A stretch of 64,000 bases of DNA from Diogma glabrata (taxonomy: Eukaryota; Arthropoda; Insecta; Diptera; Cylindrotomidae). Position 1 is the stretch's first letter. Every line of letters starts with the position of its first letter. Position numbers and translations under genes: made by a program. The stretch is from NCBI GenBank assembly GCA_963693315.1, contig OY856188.1:144858945-144922944 (forward strand), in the 5' to 3' direction. Shown in pieces: positions 53,388-64,000 of the stretch. Below the pieces are notes generated by a model. It searched no databases, was not told the origin of the DNA, and saw only the letters and a program-made list of their open reading frames with translations.

Positions 53388-53540
53388 GAACTAAGGATGA
53401 CGTAAGTGGAAATCGATATTCAATAAAATAAAAAATCAAATTCAAAATTGTTAGTATAAGAAAGTTTATATTATATTATTAATAATAAAATAAAAATTAA
53501 AAATAAACATATTTAAAAAGTATACTCTTTGTAAAAGTAC
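53388..53540 (-). repeat. Shared module M, copy 3 (inverted)
   Basis: Reverse complement of 51968-52121 (GGATGACGTAAGTGGAAATC; GATATTCAATAAAATAAAAA). With copy 2 it forms an inverted pair 1.3 kb apart that encloses the palindrome and the Rep fragment. Confidence 0.75.
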
Positions 53541-53544
53541 AAGT

Positions 53545-54605
53545 ATTTTATCTCTGTTTAGAAATTTATTACAAAACTAACACGAAACATCAATTCGTTT
53601 CCGGAAAATTACAATCAAAAATACAAACTTTTTTCAAAATTCTAAAAAATTTCAAAAATTATAACAAAATCAAAAATGGAGACTTTTTTCAAAATTTTAA
53701 GAATATTCCAAAAATTCAAACTTTTTCCAAAATTCTCAAAATATTGCAAAAATTATAACAAAATCAAAACTACAAACTTGTTTCAAAAATTTAAACTTTT
53801 TCCAAATTCTAAAAATATTCCAAAAATTCAAATCCAGACTGAAGTAACTTTTTTTTAAATTTTAAAACTATTGCAAAAACTATAACAAAATATAACTAAT
53901 CAAAACAACCAACTTTTTTTCAAAATTCTAAAAATAGCGCAAAAATTATAATAAAATAAAAATATAAACTTTTTTCCGAATTCCAAAAATATTCCAAAAA
54001 TTATAATAAAATCAAAAATTGAAACTTTTTCCAAATCAAAAATTCAAAAAACTTTTTCCAGAATTCTAAAAATATGGTAAAAACATAAAAAAATCAAAAA
54101 TACAAAAACTACATTTTTACAAAATTCCAAAAATATCTCAAAACTTATAACAAAATCAAGAATTTCCGTTTCCAATTTCATGTTCGATTAAATTTCACGT
54201 CATACAAATAACTAATTTCATTTTTTGCCAAAAAATTGGTTAAAAAAAATGAAAATCATTCTTTTGACACACTTGACAATAATTTTTTGACAAACTTATA
54301 ATGCAAAAATTTAGTTTTTGGCCTCACATAGCAATCCCGACGATCAAGACTTCTCGAACGCATCGTCCTTTCGGCTCTTACCATTGAGTATACCTATTTT
54401 TAGAAAAAAAAAATTTCGAAATCTCTCCAGCCGTTTTCTAGATTTCGTCGGTTGTGACGGCCGGCCGGCAGACAGACATACATTTTTGTTTGTTGCTTCT
54501 TTAGAATCAGTAGGTTCTAAAACTTCAAGAAATGCCAAAAAAGTGTGGGGGTAAGAATTTCACTTTTGGATCGAGAATTCAATACTTTGGTTTTTTCAAA
54601 CTTTG
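53545..54605. repeat. Composite repeat with internal minisatellite, short copy
   Basis: Same order as 4780-6740: AACACGAAACATCAATTCGT head, about 600 bp of AAAATTCTAAAAATATT-type tandem units, TTTGACACACTTGACAAT, GACGGCCGGCCGGCAGACAG, AGTAGGTTCTAAAACTTCAAG. It has no (TA)n tract and fewer tandem units. Confidence 0.7.
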
Positions 54606-55500
54606 GTTTTGGTTTTCGCTGCTGCTACCTTAATTATCTTGTCATAATAAGGTAATGTAAACAAAAACCGTATCAAACAATACAAATTCTAGTTTTGTCG
54701 TTCAGAAAAAAATTGAACGTTCGGGTGTGAAACTAAGATTTTGATTCTGATGTAATGCCGTAGTTGGTAAAAAAGCTCTTTAAACTAGACTTAATTTCGG
54801 AACAACTTAAGTGTAATGAATTCAATTAACTCTTTTATTTTAAAAAATATATACTCTTACGAATATTAAATCATTTTTCCACTAATAAAAACTAATTTTT
54901 ATTTTTTCCATTCATTGTAGCAGAAGCTAAAAGATAAAAAACCCAGTACTAAACACCGACACTAAAGCTTTGGTTTGTATTTCTCTGTTACAAAAATAAA
55001 CAAACAGTTCCAAGCGCAACGTTTATGTTTCAAGTTATGTGCTTAAAACGTTTGTTTTGAAATATTTGAAAACAAAATTGTATTATATTTTGCAGCTACC
55101 TAGTTTATTTTACATTTCATTTGTTCTTCGAACATTCATGATTCAACACACTCTAGTATTGCAAGCTGTAACTAAACTTATGTACATTCTTTACGTTTTG
55201 TAAATGTAAAGAATTATTATTTAGTAATTCTGTGCGTAAGAATGTAAAGAATGTTTTTTACAGGTAAATCCACAACTATAAATAAAATCAATTTTTGTGA
55301 TCGGCAATTAAAATATCGTAATATTAATTACTTCACCACAATTTTAAATTGTGTGAAGTAATGCAATCTATCGTGAAAAAAAAAAATCTTACATACCCCA
55401 AATTTTGTTTTTTCTTTTGTTTTGGACCATCTTCTATCCAAATAGCCAATAAAAATTTTGGTGTACGTCTGTGTGTGGGTGGGTGCGTGGCTGGGTGGGT
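54605..55500. other. No gene recognised
   Basis: AT-rich intergenic sequence. A G-rich microsatellite-like patch (GGGTGGGTGGGTG) lies at 55474-55508. Confidence 0.5.
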
Positions 55501-55509
55501 GGGTGGGTG

Positions 55510-57870
55510 AGTTTTCTGCATAGGATCTTGATGAAACTTTGGCAAATGATACAGGTTCACTTGAAAATAGAAGATCTGGATTCATTTTAAATTTGGACAA
55601 AATGGCGGGGGGTCTCCCGAACACCTCTAAGTTTAAATCTTGAATAACTTCTGATCCCGAGCTATGATCTTATTGAAACTTAGTATATAAGGTTTTAATA
55701 CTGTTTCCAATACTTCTGCATACCAACTTCCGGTTTGTCACTTCCGGTTAAAAAGTTTTTTTTTCAGGTGTTTATCCCTACTGTAGCCTACAATTACCAA
55801 TCGATTTTCATGAAACGTTGCGAAAAGCTTTTAAATAACATGAGAAAGATTTTATCAGCTTTTGGAGCACATTGGATAAAGGGTTGGGGGGTCCACCATA
55901 CAACGAGTGGTTTTTTCCACAAAGTTTTTATGTTTGTTGGGAGCATAAAACATTCATTCGCGAATGAATTTTGATGACACTTTGGAAAAAGATGCAAACA
56001 TGTATGACAAAGAACTGATTAGTTTTTGAGCGATAGTGAGCAAAGTGGTGGGGGTCCCTGGAGCACCTGTTTTTTTGAAAGCTCTATAACTTCTGTACGT
56101 GATAAGCGAATTGGATGAAACTTGGTACATGAGTATGTAGTACGGTTTACAATAGTTCTGCATCCCAACTTCCGGTTTTTCACTTCCGGTAAAAAAAAAT
56201 ATTTTGTACTTTTTTGAAGTTTTTTCAGTGTCTTTATGCACACTACAGCCTACAATAATGAAGTGATTATGATGAAACTTATGGAATAGGGTTTCAATTA
56301 GTGTGAAAAGATAATTATCATGTTTTGGGACACATTGATCAAAGTGGTGTGGGGTCTACCATACAAATGCTGACTTTTCACACTTTGTTTTTTAAGTTTG
56401 TTGGGAGCATACAGACTTCATTCATTATTCAATTTTAATGACACTTTGGAAAAAGATGGAAACTTAAGTAACAAAGAACTGATTAGTTTTTGGATAATAT
56501 TGGAATAAGTGGTGGGGGTCCTCCCGAACACCTGTTTAATGTGTCACACTTTTTTCAATGTTTGTAGGGAGCACACAGCATTCGTCCGTGAACGAATTTT
56601 GATGACACTTTGGAAAAAGATGCAAACATGTATGACAAAGAACTGATTAGTTTTTGAGCGATAGTGAACAAAGTGGTGGGGGGTCCCTGGAGCACCTGTT
56701 TTTTTGAAAGCTCTATATCTTCTGTACGTGATAAGCGAATTGGATGAAACTTGGTACATGAGTATGTAGTACGGTTTACAATAGTTCTGCATCCCAACTT
56801 CCGGTTTTTCACTTCCGGTAAAAAAATTTTTTTTTACTTTTTTGAAGTTTTTTCAGTGTCTTTATGCACACTACAGCCTACAATAATGAAGTGATTATGA
56901 TGAAACTTATGGAATAGGGTTCCAATTAGTGTGAAAAGATAATTATCATGTTTTGGGACACATTGATCAAAGAGCCGGGGGGTCTACCATACAAATGCTG
57001 ACTTTTCACACTTTGTTTTTTAAGTTTGTTGGGAGCATACAGACTTCGTTCATTATTTTATTTTAATGACACTTTGGAAAATGATGGAGATTTAAGTAAC
57101 AAAAAACTGATTAGTTTTTGGATAGTATTGGAATAAGTGGTGGGGGTCCTCCCGAACACCTGTTTAATGTGTCACACTTTTTTCAATGTTTGTTGGGAGC
57201 ACACAGCATTCGTTCGTGAACGAATTTTGATGACACTTTGGAAAAAGATGCAAACATGTATGGCAAAGAACTGATTAGTTTTTGAGCGTTAGTGAACAAA
57301 GTGGTGGGGGGTCCCTGGAGCACCTGTTTTTTTGAAAGCTCTATAACTTCTGTACCTGATAAGCGAATTGGATGAAACTTGGTACATGAGTATGTAGTAC
57401 GGTTTAAAATAGTTCTGCATCCCAACTTCCGGTTTTTTACTTCCGGTAAAAAAAAATTTTTTGTACTTTTTTAAAGTTTTGTCAGTGTCTTTATGCACAC
57501 TACAGCCTACAATAACGAAGTGATTATGATGAAACTTATGGAATAGGGTTCCAATTGGTGTTTGTTGGAAGCATACAACATTCGTTCGTTAAGTAATTTT
57601 GATTACACTTTGCAAAAAGATGCAAATATGTATGGCAAGGAACTGATTAGTTTTTTTAGTGATAGTGAACAAAGTGGTAGGGGGTCCTCCAAGCACCTGT
57701 TATTTTGGAAGCTCAATAGCTTCTGTACCTGATAATCGAGTTGGATGAAATTTGGTTCATACACATTTAGTACGGTTTACAACAGTTCTGCATCCTAACT
57801 TCCGCTTTGTCACTTCTGATAAAATTTTTTTTACTTTTTCTCGTACAACAGAATTTATGTTTGTTGGGAT
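55510..57870 (+). repeat. Tandem array, unit about 628 bp, about 3.5 units
   Basis: GGAAAAAGATGCAAACATGT lies at 55984, 56613 and 57240, giving periods of 629 and 627 bp; the last unit is shortened to about 372 bp. Each unit is built of two related halves (both have TTTGTTGGGAGCA..., GACACTTTGGAAAA and AACTGATTAGTTTTTG). ACTTCCGGTTTTTCACTTCC is one landmark. Frames across it are not coding-like. A diverged reverse copy lies at 39890-40640. Confidence 0.88.
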
Positions 57871-58190
57871 ACTACTGCCTGCTTTAATATTTTTATTATT
57901 AGAACTACGAAGTCCATAATATTGGTTAGCTTTTAATTAAAGTATTTTATGGATATTAGCTCACTATATATCCAGAACACTATGTTTCCAGAGCTGTGGT
58001 GAAGTCAGCCTATGCATCAGCGTCGCAATATTTTTTATATGTATTTTATGTATATAAGTCTATATATACTTCATAAATTTGAGGTCAATTATAAACCCAT
58101 TATGTGCACAATTATAAACCCATTATAAACCCACTTCATTTACAAATATCAATCTCTTACAATCTAGTTGTTGTGTAGGATTAACAATCC

Positions 58191-58631
58191 TAGTGTTCGG
58201 TCGAGACAACGTAATAAAAAGAATCATGATTTTTCGAAGTACTATACGCAGCCATTTATCACGAAAAATATCAGATTTTTTGCTTGTTTTAAATGTCAAA
58301 AAGTTTTGAATTTAGGTGACAAAAATATTTTATTTTGGTTGTTAACGCTTTTGGTTTTGTTTTGTTGATGCTTACATTTTTGTGATAACTATTCTTGATA
58401 AAATTGGTTTTGTTTCTTTTGGGCTGCATTTATCTTTTGTGATAAAATTAATTGAAATAAAAGTGATATATAAAGGGTGACGTATAAATCCATCTTTTTA
58501 TCTTTTCACTGTTCGGTCCCGTTTCACTTTTCCCGTTCGGTCTGACGTAATATTAAACGAAGTGAAGTTAAAAAAAAAGATTGACGTAAAATACCGTGAT
58601 ATTTATTATGATATTGCACGACCGAACACTA
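58191..58631. mobile_element. MITE with TAGTGTTCGGTCG ends
   Basis: TAGTGTTCGGTCG (58191-58203) is exactly mirrored by CGACCGAACACTA (58619-58631). If the outer TA pairs are the duplicated target, this fits a Tc1/mariner-type derivative. The interior has a further CGTTCGGTCTGACGTAA word and no transposase. Confidence 0.75.
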
Positions 58632-58649
58632 CCAATATGTGTCACAACA

Positions 58650-58725
58650 AAACATAAAAACCTTTCAAGATGTAGGTCCTGCAACACCATGCGTTTTGAC
58701 ATGTTGATTGGCGCATTGTTTTTTT
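58650..58725. repeat. Fragment of dispersed repeat family C
   Basis: AACCTTTCAAGATGTAGGTCC and CACCATGCGTTTTGACATGTTG parallel 23160-23210 and the end of the 3.3-3.85 kb copy. Confidence 0.4.
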
Positions 58726-59269
58726 TTTGTACTTTTTAGGGTGCCGTTTTTTACAACGATCCCTATTGGTGAGAGTACAACCTGTTTTTCGCATTATATC
58801 GATTATATCGTAAACCATTAATCCTATGGACCTGAAATTAGAGGTGCTTATAAAACTAACCTTTCCACAAGATAACGGGCTAAAAAATAAATAAAGTTGT
58901 TTTCGTTTGTTTTACAGAGGTACGAAAATGTAAATGTGCCTTTGAGAAAATGTATTTTTTATCGAGACCCTACTCGTCTCATTCACTTCAGTATTCCTTA
59001 AAAATATATTTTGGAATTTTACACCTCACCTTTTTTTGTATAATTATGAATAATGACGTTTTCTTTGTGTTTTATTGCTTCGATTAACTCCGACCCTACT
59101 TGACTGAAAATCTTAAAATATATTTGGAATGATAGAAAAATGAGTAAGTTTTTAATGGAAAATATAGAAAAGTGTCAAATACTCATAGCTATATTTATTA
59201 AAGGGTTGGGAATAAGAAGGAGTAAAAACATCATTTAAAACCAGGTCGACAGAGCACCTAGTTTAAGAA

Positions 59270-59890
59270 ATATTGCAATTTTTTTTAGAATTTTGCAATC
59301 CATAGTTTTTGAATTTTTGTCAAAAAACAACTAAAAGTTGGTCCCCCTCTTGGATTTCGAGCTTAATTGGAGGAATAATTTGAAAAAATTCACGGAGAGA
59401 GGAAGTTTGATAAACTCTGAACGAAAATTATGGCGTAGTCTCAAATAATTATGTTTCTATGCTTTTAAGGGACGGGAGCGGAGAAGGGTAAAAAAGAGCT
59501 TTTTTGACCCAAGCGAGATTTGCAAATTTTTTTAGAATTTTGCGGTGCACAGTTTTTGAGCTATTGTCAAAAAAAGTGCAACTTTCAGACCGCCCCCCTT
59601 TCCGTACGTTTCGACACTGATTGACAGAAAAATTTGTAAAAATTCACAGAAAGGAAGTTTGATAAATTTTTAAAGAAAATTATAGCAAAGTCTCAAATAA
59701 TTATATGTCTGTGTGTTTAGGGGACTTGGGTGGATAGAGTAAACCCAACCCATTTTTGATCCAAGCGAGTTGGGTGTCATTTAAAAGAGCACCTAATTTA
59801 GAAAACATTGCTTTTTTTTTAAATTTTGCGGTGAGTTTTTGAGTAAGTTTTGGAGTAATTGTCAAATAATTGAAACTTTCAGACCTTAAA
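59270..59890 (+). repeat. Degenerate tandem repeat, period about 250-285 bp
   Basis: TTTTTTAGAATTTTGCAATCC, TTTTTTTAGAATTTTGCGGTG and TTTTTTTTAAATTTTGCGGTG, each followed by GAGTTTTTGA and GTCAAA, lie at about 59281, 59530 and 59813. Units also share CTCAAATAATTAT and GGAAGTTTGATAAA. The reverse relative is at 20530-20900. Confidence 0.75.
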
Positions 59891-60254
59891 CCCCACCCCT
59901 TGGTATTTTAATATCTATATTTAAAAACGAAATGGAAAATACTAATGCCCGATTTCTTCATAATTTAACTAACTCGAGGGTAAATTAAACCGCTGTTAAA
60001 CCTTAATTGGATTTCCTCATTCAACTTGATGTTTATCAAATTTATGTCATAGACAAAAATTAATACATATAATATAATATTTAATATTATACATAATAGA
60101 ATATATAATATAATAAACAGTATAGTATATTATTATTTGGTATATTATTATACGCAGTTTCAGGAAATTTCCACCGAAGTGCAAAAACTGTCAAAGCTAC
60201 ATACGAAGCCATTAAGAATCTGTAGGAACACCCTGTACCACCATGAGAATAATA

Positions 60255-60747
60255 CTAAGTTTACACCAGGATCTAATAGGTACATACTATACTTATTAGG
60301 TCGACTATGGTCGATGTAAACAGTTATCAAAAAAGTACGTACCAAATATTTGGTAGGATGATTTGCTACGTATCAAATTAGTTACGTAGCAAATAGGTAT
60401 TATTTTTACGGTGTGAACACTAAAATTAGGTATGACATTTAAAATAAAAATAAATCAACTTATTTTATAAATATATATTTATGTTTGATGTGATTTTTTT
60501 GCTGAAATTAAAAGTAAAATAAATTTTAGCATTAATATAATAAATTTTTTCAGTTTTTTATAAAAAATATAAATGGAAATTATTTTTTCCTAACCAAAAA
60601 ATTAACAATAAAAAGGACGCGCTAAAAATTAATATGTCATACCTAATTAATAAGAGTTTACATCACCGTATCAAATTGAAAAAGTATGAGGGTGAAAAGG
60701 GCTAGCAAATTTGATACGTAGCAAATTAGATACTGGTGTAAACTTAG
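60255..60747. mobile_element. MITE with CTAAGTTTACACCAG ends and TA duplication
   Basis: CTAAGTTTACACCAG at 60255 is mirrored at 60733-60747. TA flanks both sides (60253-60254, 60748-60749). Subterminal words TTTGCTACGTATCAAATT occur near both ends in opposite orientation. The 493-bp body has no transposase frame. Tc1/mariner-type derivation is likely from the TA duplication. Confidence 0.8.
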
Positions 60748-60750
60748 TAT

Positions 60751-60842
60751 AAATCATTCCTTATATATCTGCAGGGCACTTTATTGTATGTATTGGTTGT
60801 TAAATTACAACCGGTTGCTTGCAGATATATAGGGAATGATTT
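60751..60842. repeat. Hairpin of about 92 bp
   Basis: AAATCATTCCTTATATATCTGCA pairs with TGCAGATATATAGGGAATGATTT in a 23-bp stem with one mismatch. A smaller stem GGTTGT/ACAACC lies in the loop. It sits between the MITE and the LTR edge. Confidence 0.75.
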
Positions 60843-61049
60843 AAAAGCAACATATAGTTTTGTTAATAGTTAGTTGTTATTTGTTACTTAAGAAGACAAC
60901 ACTAAAATAGCTATATTGTTAAAACAAATATATTTCCTAAATTGTGCTTATATTGTTAAAACAAATAAATTCATGAATTATTCATTTCTATTCATTTAAA
61001 TAAATTCATAAATTGAATGTGCACTATTTAAGTCTTTCTATTTATTGGT

Positions 61050-61186
61050 GTAATAATCAATGTGGAACAGAAGATCAGTAATCAGGTTTATTACAGTGGT
61101 GACCCCGACGTGATCAATAATCAATGTGTAATAATCAATGTGGAACAGAAGATCAGTAATCAGGTTTATTACAGTGGTGACCCCGA
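61050..61186 (+). mobile_element. LTR edge with duplicated primer-binding region
   Basis: A 59-bp segment (GTAATAATCAATGTGGAACA ... TTTATTACAGTGGTGACCCCG) occurs twice, 78 bp apart. Each copy ends in ...TTACA G TGGTGACCCCGA, the layout of an LTR 3' end plus a primer-binding site. A plausible retroelement leader (AT-rich, no gag frame) follows to about 61660. No gag or pol follows, so only this edge remains. Confidence 0.65.
61097..61114 (+). promoter_or_regulatory. Primer-binding site matching tRNA-Trp 3' end
   Basis: TGGTGACCCCGACGTGAT is, as far as I recall, complementary to the 3' 18 bases of insect tRNA-Trp with CCA. The second copy (61175) matches only the first 12 bases. Confidence 0.6.
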
Positions 61187-61870
61187 ACGGTAAAAACAAT
61201 CAGTGATTCCGTTGTGATAAATAAGTTTTAAAATAAAAATATAAATATTAAAGTAAAAACCTGTGATCTAAAACATTACAAACAAACAATTTAAAAACAT
61301 TACAATTAAAAATAAAAAACGTTTGTTTTTTTCTCTTCAATATAAATATTAAAGAAAATCTGTGATCGAAAACATTACAAACAGACAATCATTGTCAGTG
61401 TTTTCTATATAAAAATAACCCTAAACACTTAATTTGGGAATATTAATCTAAACATTAAAGCAAATCATCAGTTCTACATTCTACAAAATATTTAATTGGT
61501 GGACAAAAAGTTTCAAGAATAAAATCTGGAAATTCTGTTATAAGAAAAATCAACAAACAAAAACCAACATTTTTATGTCAACAAATTTTGGGTGCAATTC
61601 AAACCGGAAAATATAAAGAACGCATTAAAATAAATAAAAGTTTTTTTTCCTTTTCCTAGTACATATATAGAATTTAAGAAATAAATTAATAAACTTAATT
61701 AAAATTATTTTGGTTTACAGATATTGATTCATTTTTCATTTACAGTAATAATTTTTACTTACATTTTGAAATTAAAATAGTAATAATTAAAATCAATTTA
61801 AACATTTTTTCTCCGATAGACAGCAAATATAAATTTTGCAGACTTATTTCAGTCAGCAAAGTGGCACTTT
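61187..61870. other. Probable LTR-retroelement leader, non-coding
   Basis: A-rich sequence with an internal echo (AAACATTACAAACAAACAAT; AAACATTACAAACAGACAAT). No gag frame. Confidence 0.4.
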
Positions 61871-61872
61871 TC

Positions 61873-61912
61873 CTGCCTAGGCAGCAAAGCAAGTACTTTG
61901 CTGCCTAGGCAG
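61873..61912. repeat. Perfect hairpin with 17-bp stem
   Basis: CTGCCTAGGCAGCAAAG and CTTTGCTGCCTAGGCAG enclose CAAGTA. Each arm itself contains the palindrome CTGCCTAGGCAG. Confidence 0.85.
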
Positions 61913-62780
61913 CAAAATAATTAGACTTCATAGAAATAAACAGATATTGCGATTAAAAAAAAATTTTTTTTAACCCCTTAAGGTTTTATTTGTTTAAAAA
62001 AATTTATGTTTGGTTGAACTATTTGTTTGAAAAATTTTGTGCGGAAAATAATTCTTTTAAAAAAATGCTCCGATTTTCTTGAAACTTTGATGATCGTTAG
62101 TATAGTAAAAAAAAACTAACACGTGTTTTTTATTTTTTTATTTTCTCACTTTTCAAACATGAAAGTTGAAAGTTAAATTGTGCTCGAACGGGTGAACCGA
62201 TTTTAATAATTTTTTTTTGTTTGAAAGGTACTTCAGTTAGGCTTTTTAAAAGTACTATACTGATAAAAAAAATTATATTTTATATTAGTTTTAAATTTTC
62301 AAACCTTGCGATTTAAAAAAAAATCTTAATTTTTTGTTTTATTTTTTTATGTTTGAAAGATTTATTTTACTGTAAATTCAGATTTACTAAAAATTACCCT
62401 GCACTAGTTTATTGAACTTTTTTTGCTTTAAAGGTATTAAATTTTAATACATAAAACATATAGTTTTATGTGTTAAAACAAATTATGTGTTTGATATGAT
62501 TACTTATTTATTTGAATTAAGTAATAACTATATATATGAGGCATTCTTTGCAACTCGGAAACCCCCTGCTCTTCAGAATGATTTAGGTTTTGCAGAAGGT
62601 TTATGGGCGAAAATTGTAGCCTATTGTCTCTTGTTTCTAATGTCGTGTGTCCCTTTTCAAAATTCAAAACGGCGGAATAAATATGGCGGATATAGGCTTA
62701 CGGCCTCATTCTGAAAGTACAGCAATTTTGAATTGCCAGCACAAATTTTAAATATCAACATATGCGTTCTTGGACGAAGA
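61913..62780. other. No gene recognised
   Basis: AT-rich. A short plus-strand frame at 62487-62714 has ordinary composition (LQNDLGFAEGLWAKIVAYCL) but no recognisable domain or partner. Confidence 0.45.
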
Positions 62781-62787
62781 ACGTTGG

Positions 62788-63474
<687 letters not shown>

Positions 63475-63480
<6 letters not shown>

Positions 63481-64000
63481 GTTATTGATTTATTGATTTA
63501 TTGATTTATTGATTTATTGATTTATTGATTTATTGATTTATTGATTTATTGATTTATTGATTTATTGATTTATTGATTTATTGATTTATTGATTTATTGA
63601 TTTATTGATTTATTGATTTATTGATTTATTGATTTATTGATTTATTGATTTATTGATTTATTGATTTATTGATTTATTGATTTTTTGATTTATTGATTTA
63701 TTGATTTATTGATTTATTTATTTATTTTGTTATTAATTAATTTATTTACTTATTTATTTATTTATTTATTTTGTTATTGATGTATGGATGTATGATGTAT
63801 GACGTATGGTTATTTTTTTATTTTTTATTTATTTATTTATTTATTTATTTTTATATATTTTTATTTATTTTTATTTATTTTTATTTATTTTTTTTATTTA
63901 TTTATTTTTATTTATTTTAATAATTTTTTATTTATTTTTATTTATTTTAATAATTTTTATTTAGTTTTATTCATTTCTATTTATTTATTTTTTTTTATTT
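63475..64000. repeat. ATTTATTG array grading into mixed TTTA/TTTTATTTA to the window end
   Basis: 63475-63712 is a very regular 8-bp repeat (ATTTATTG, about 29 units). After 63712 it returns to TTTA and TTTTATTTA units and continues past the window. Confidence 0.93.

Noticed and set aside
55954..57498. Several overlapping 67-95 codon frames in the 56-57.5 kb array
   Set aside because: They recur with the tandem unit, overlap each other in different frames and change reading between units. They are repeat by-products.

Overview
The window looks like nuclear DNA from an arthropod, most likely an insect. It is very AT-rich and holds insect-type BEL/Pao and APE-type non-LTR retrotransposons, hAT-like and Helitron-like DNA elements, several MITEs and long (TA)n, (TTTA)n and minisatellite arrays. 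I see no convincing host gene, rRNA or intact tRNA. The species call is inference. The window is best read as a nested transposable-element landscape.

Layout. 1-3200 (minus): the 5' part of a BEL/Pao-like retrotransposon (LTR, tRNA-Arg-type primer site, gag, protease), cut by the left edge just before the reverse transcriptase. 3.2-6.75 kb: dispersed repeats, including a composite repeat with an AT-rich minisatellite and a (TA)n core. 7-9.7 kb: anonymous AT-rich DNA with degenerate repeats. 9.7-17.3 kb (minus): an old non-LTR retrotransposon, split by a palindromic MITE (TAA duplication) and by a 3.9 kb hAT-like element (11651-15562, exact 8-bp duplication GTTTTTCC). The hAT-like element itself carries a plus-strand non-LTR retrotransposon with an internal deletion. 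19.6-20.4 kb: a second hAT-like non-autonomous element. 22-24.3 kb: tandem repeats and a decayed relative of the 12.8 kb retrotransposon.

26.3-33.2 kb: two Helitron-like 5' termini, a MITE, and two near-identical head-to-tail units of 2241 bp. Each unit ends in an inverted pair of CCCGCTAGT termini resembling Helitron 3' ends, and (TA)n arrays flank the block. 35-40.6 kb: several small inverted-repeat elements and a diverged reverse copy of the 56 kb array. 41.2-42.2 kb: a 9-bp minisatellite (GGTCATGGT). 45.0-50.9 kb (minus): a fairly well preserved non-LTR element (ORF1 frameshifted, ORF2 open for about 1005 codons), with a 2.05 kb foldback element in its 3' UTR.

52-53.5 kb: a third Helitron-end palindrome next to a decayed Helitron Rep fragment, flanked by inverted copies of a module that is also found in the loop of the foldback element. 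53.5-54.6 kb: a shorter second copy of the composite minisatellite repeat. 55.5-57.9 kb: a tandem array with a unit near 628 bp. 58-61.7 kb: two MITEs with TA duplications and an LTR edge with a duplicated tRNA-Trp-type primer site. 62.8-64 kb: a long TTTA/ATTTATTG array running off the window.

No cellular pathway is encoded. The relations between parts are insertions, tandem growth and decay. The most noteworthy structures are the 2241-bp tandem units with inverted Helitron-like ends, the foldback element inside the 45-51 kb retrotransposon, and the composite repeat whose minisatellite core differs in length between its two copies.
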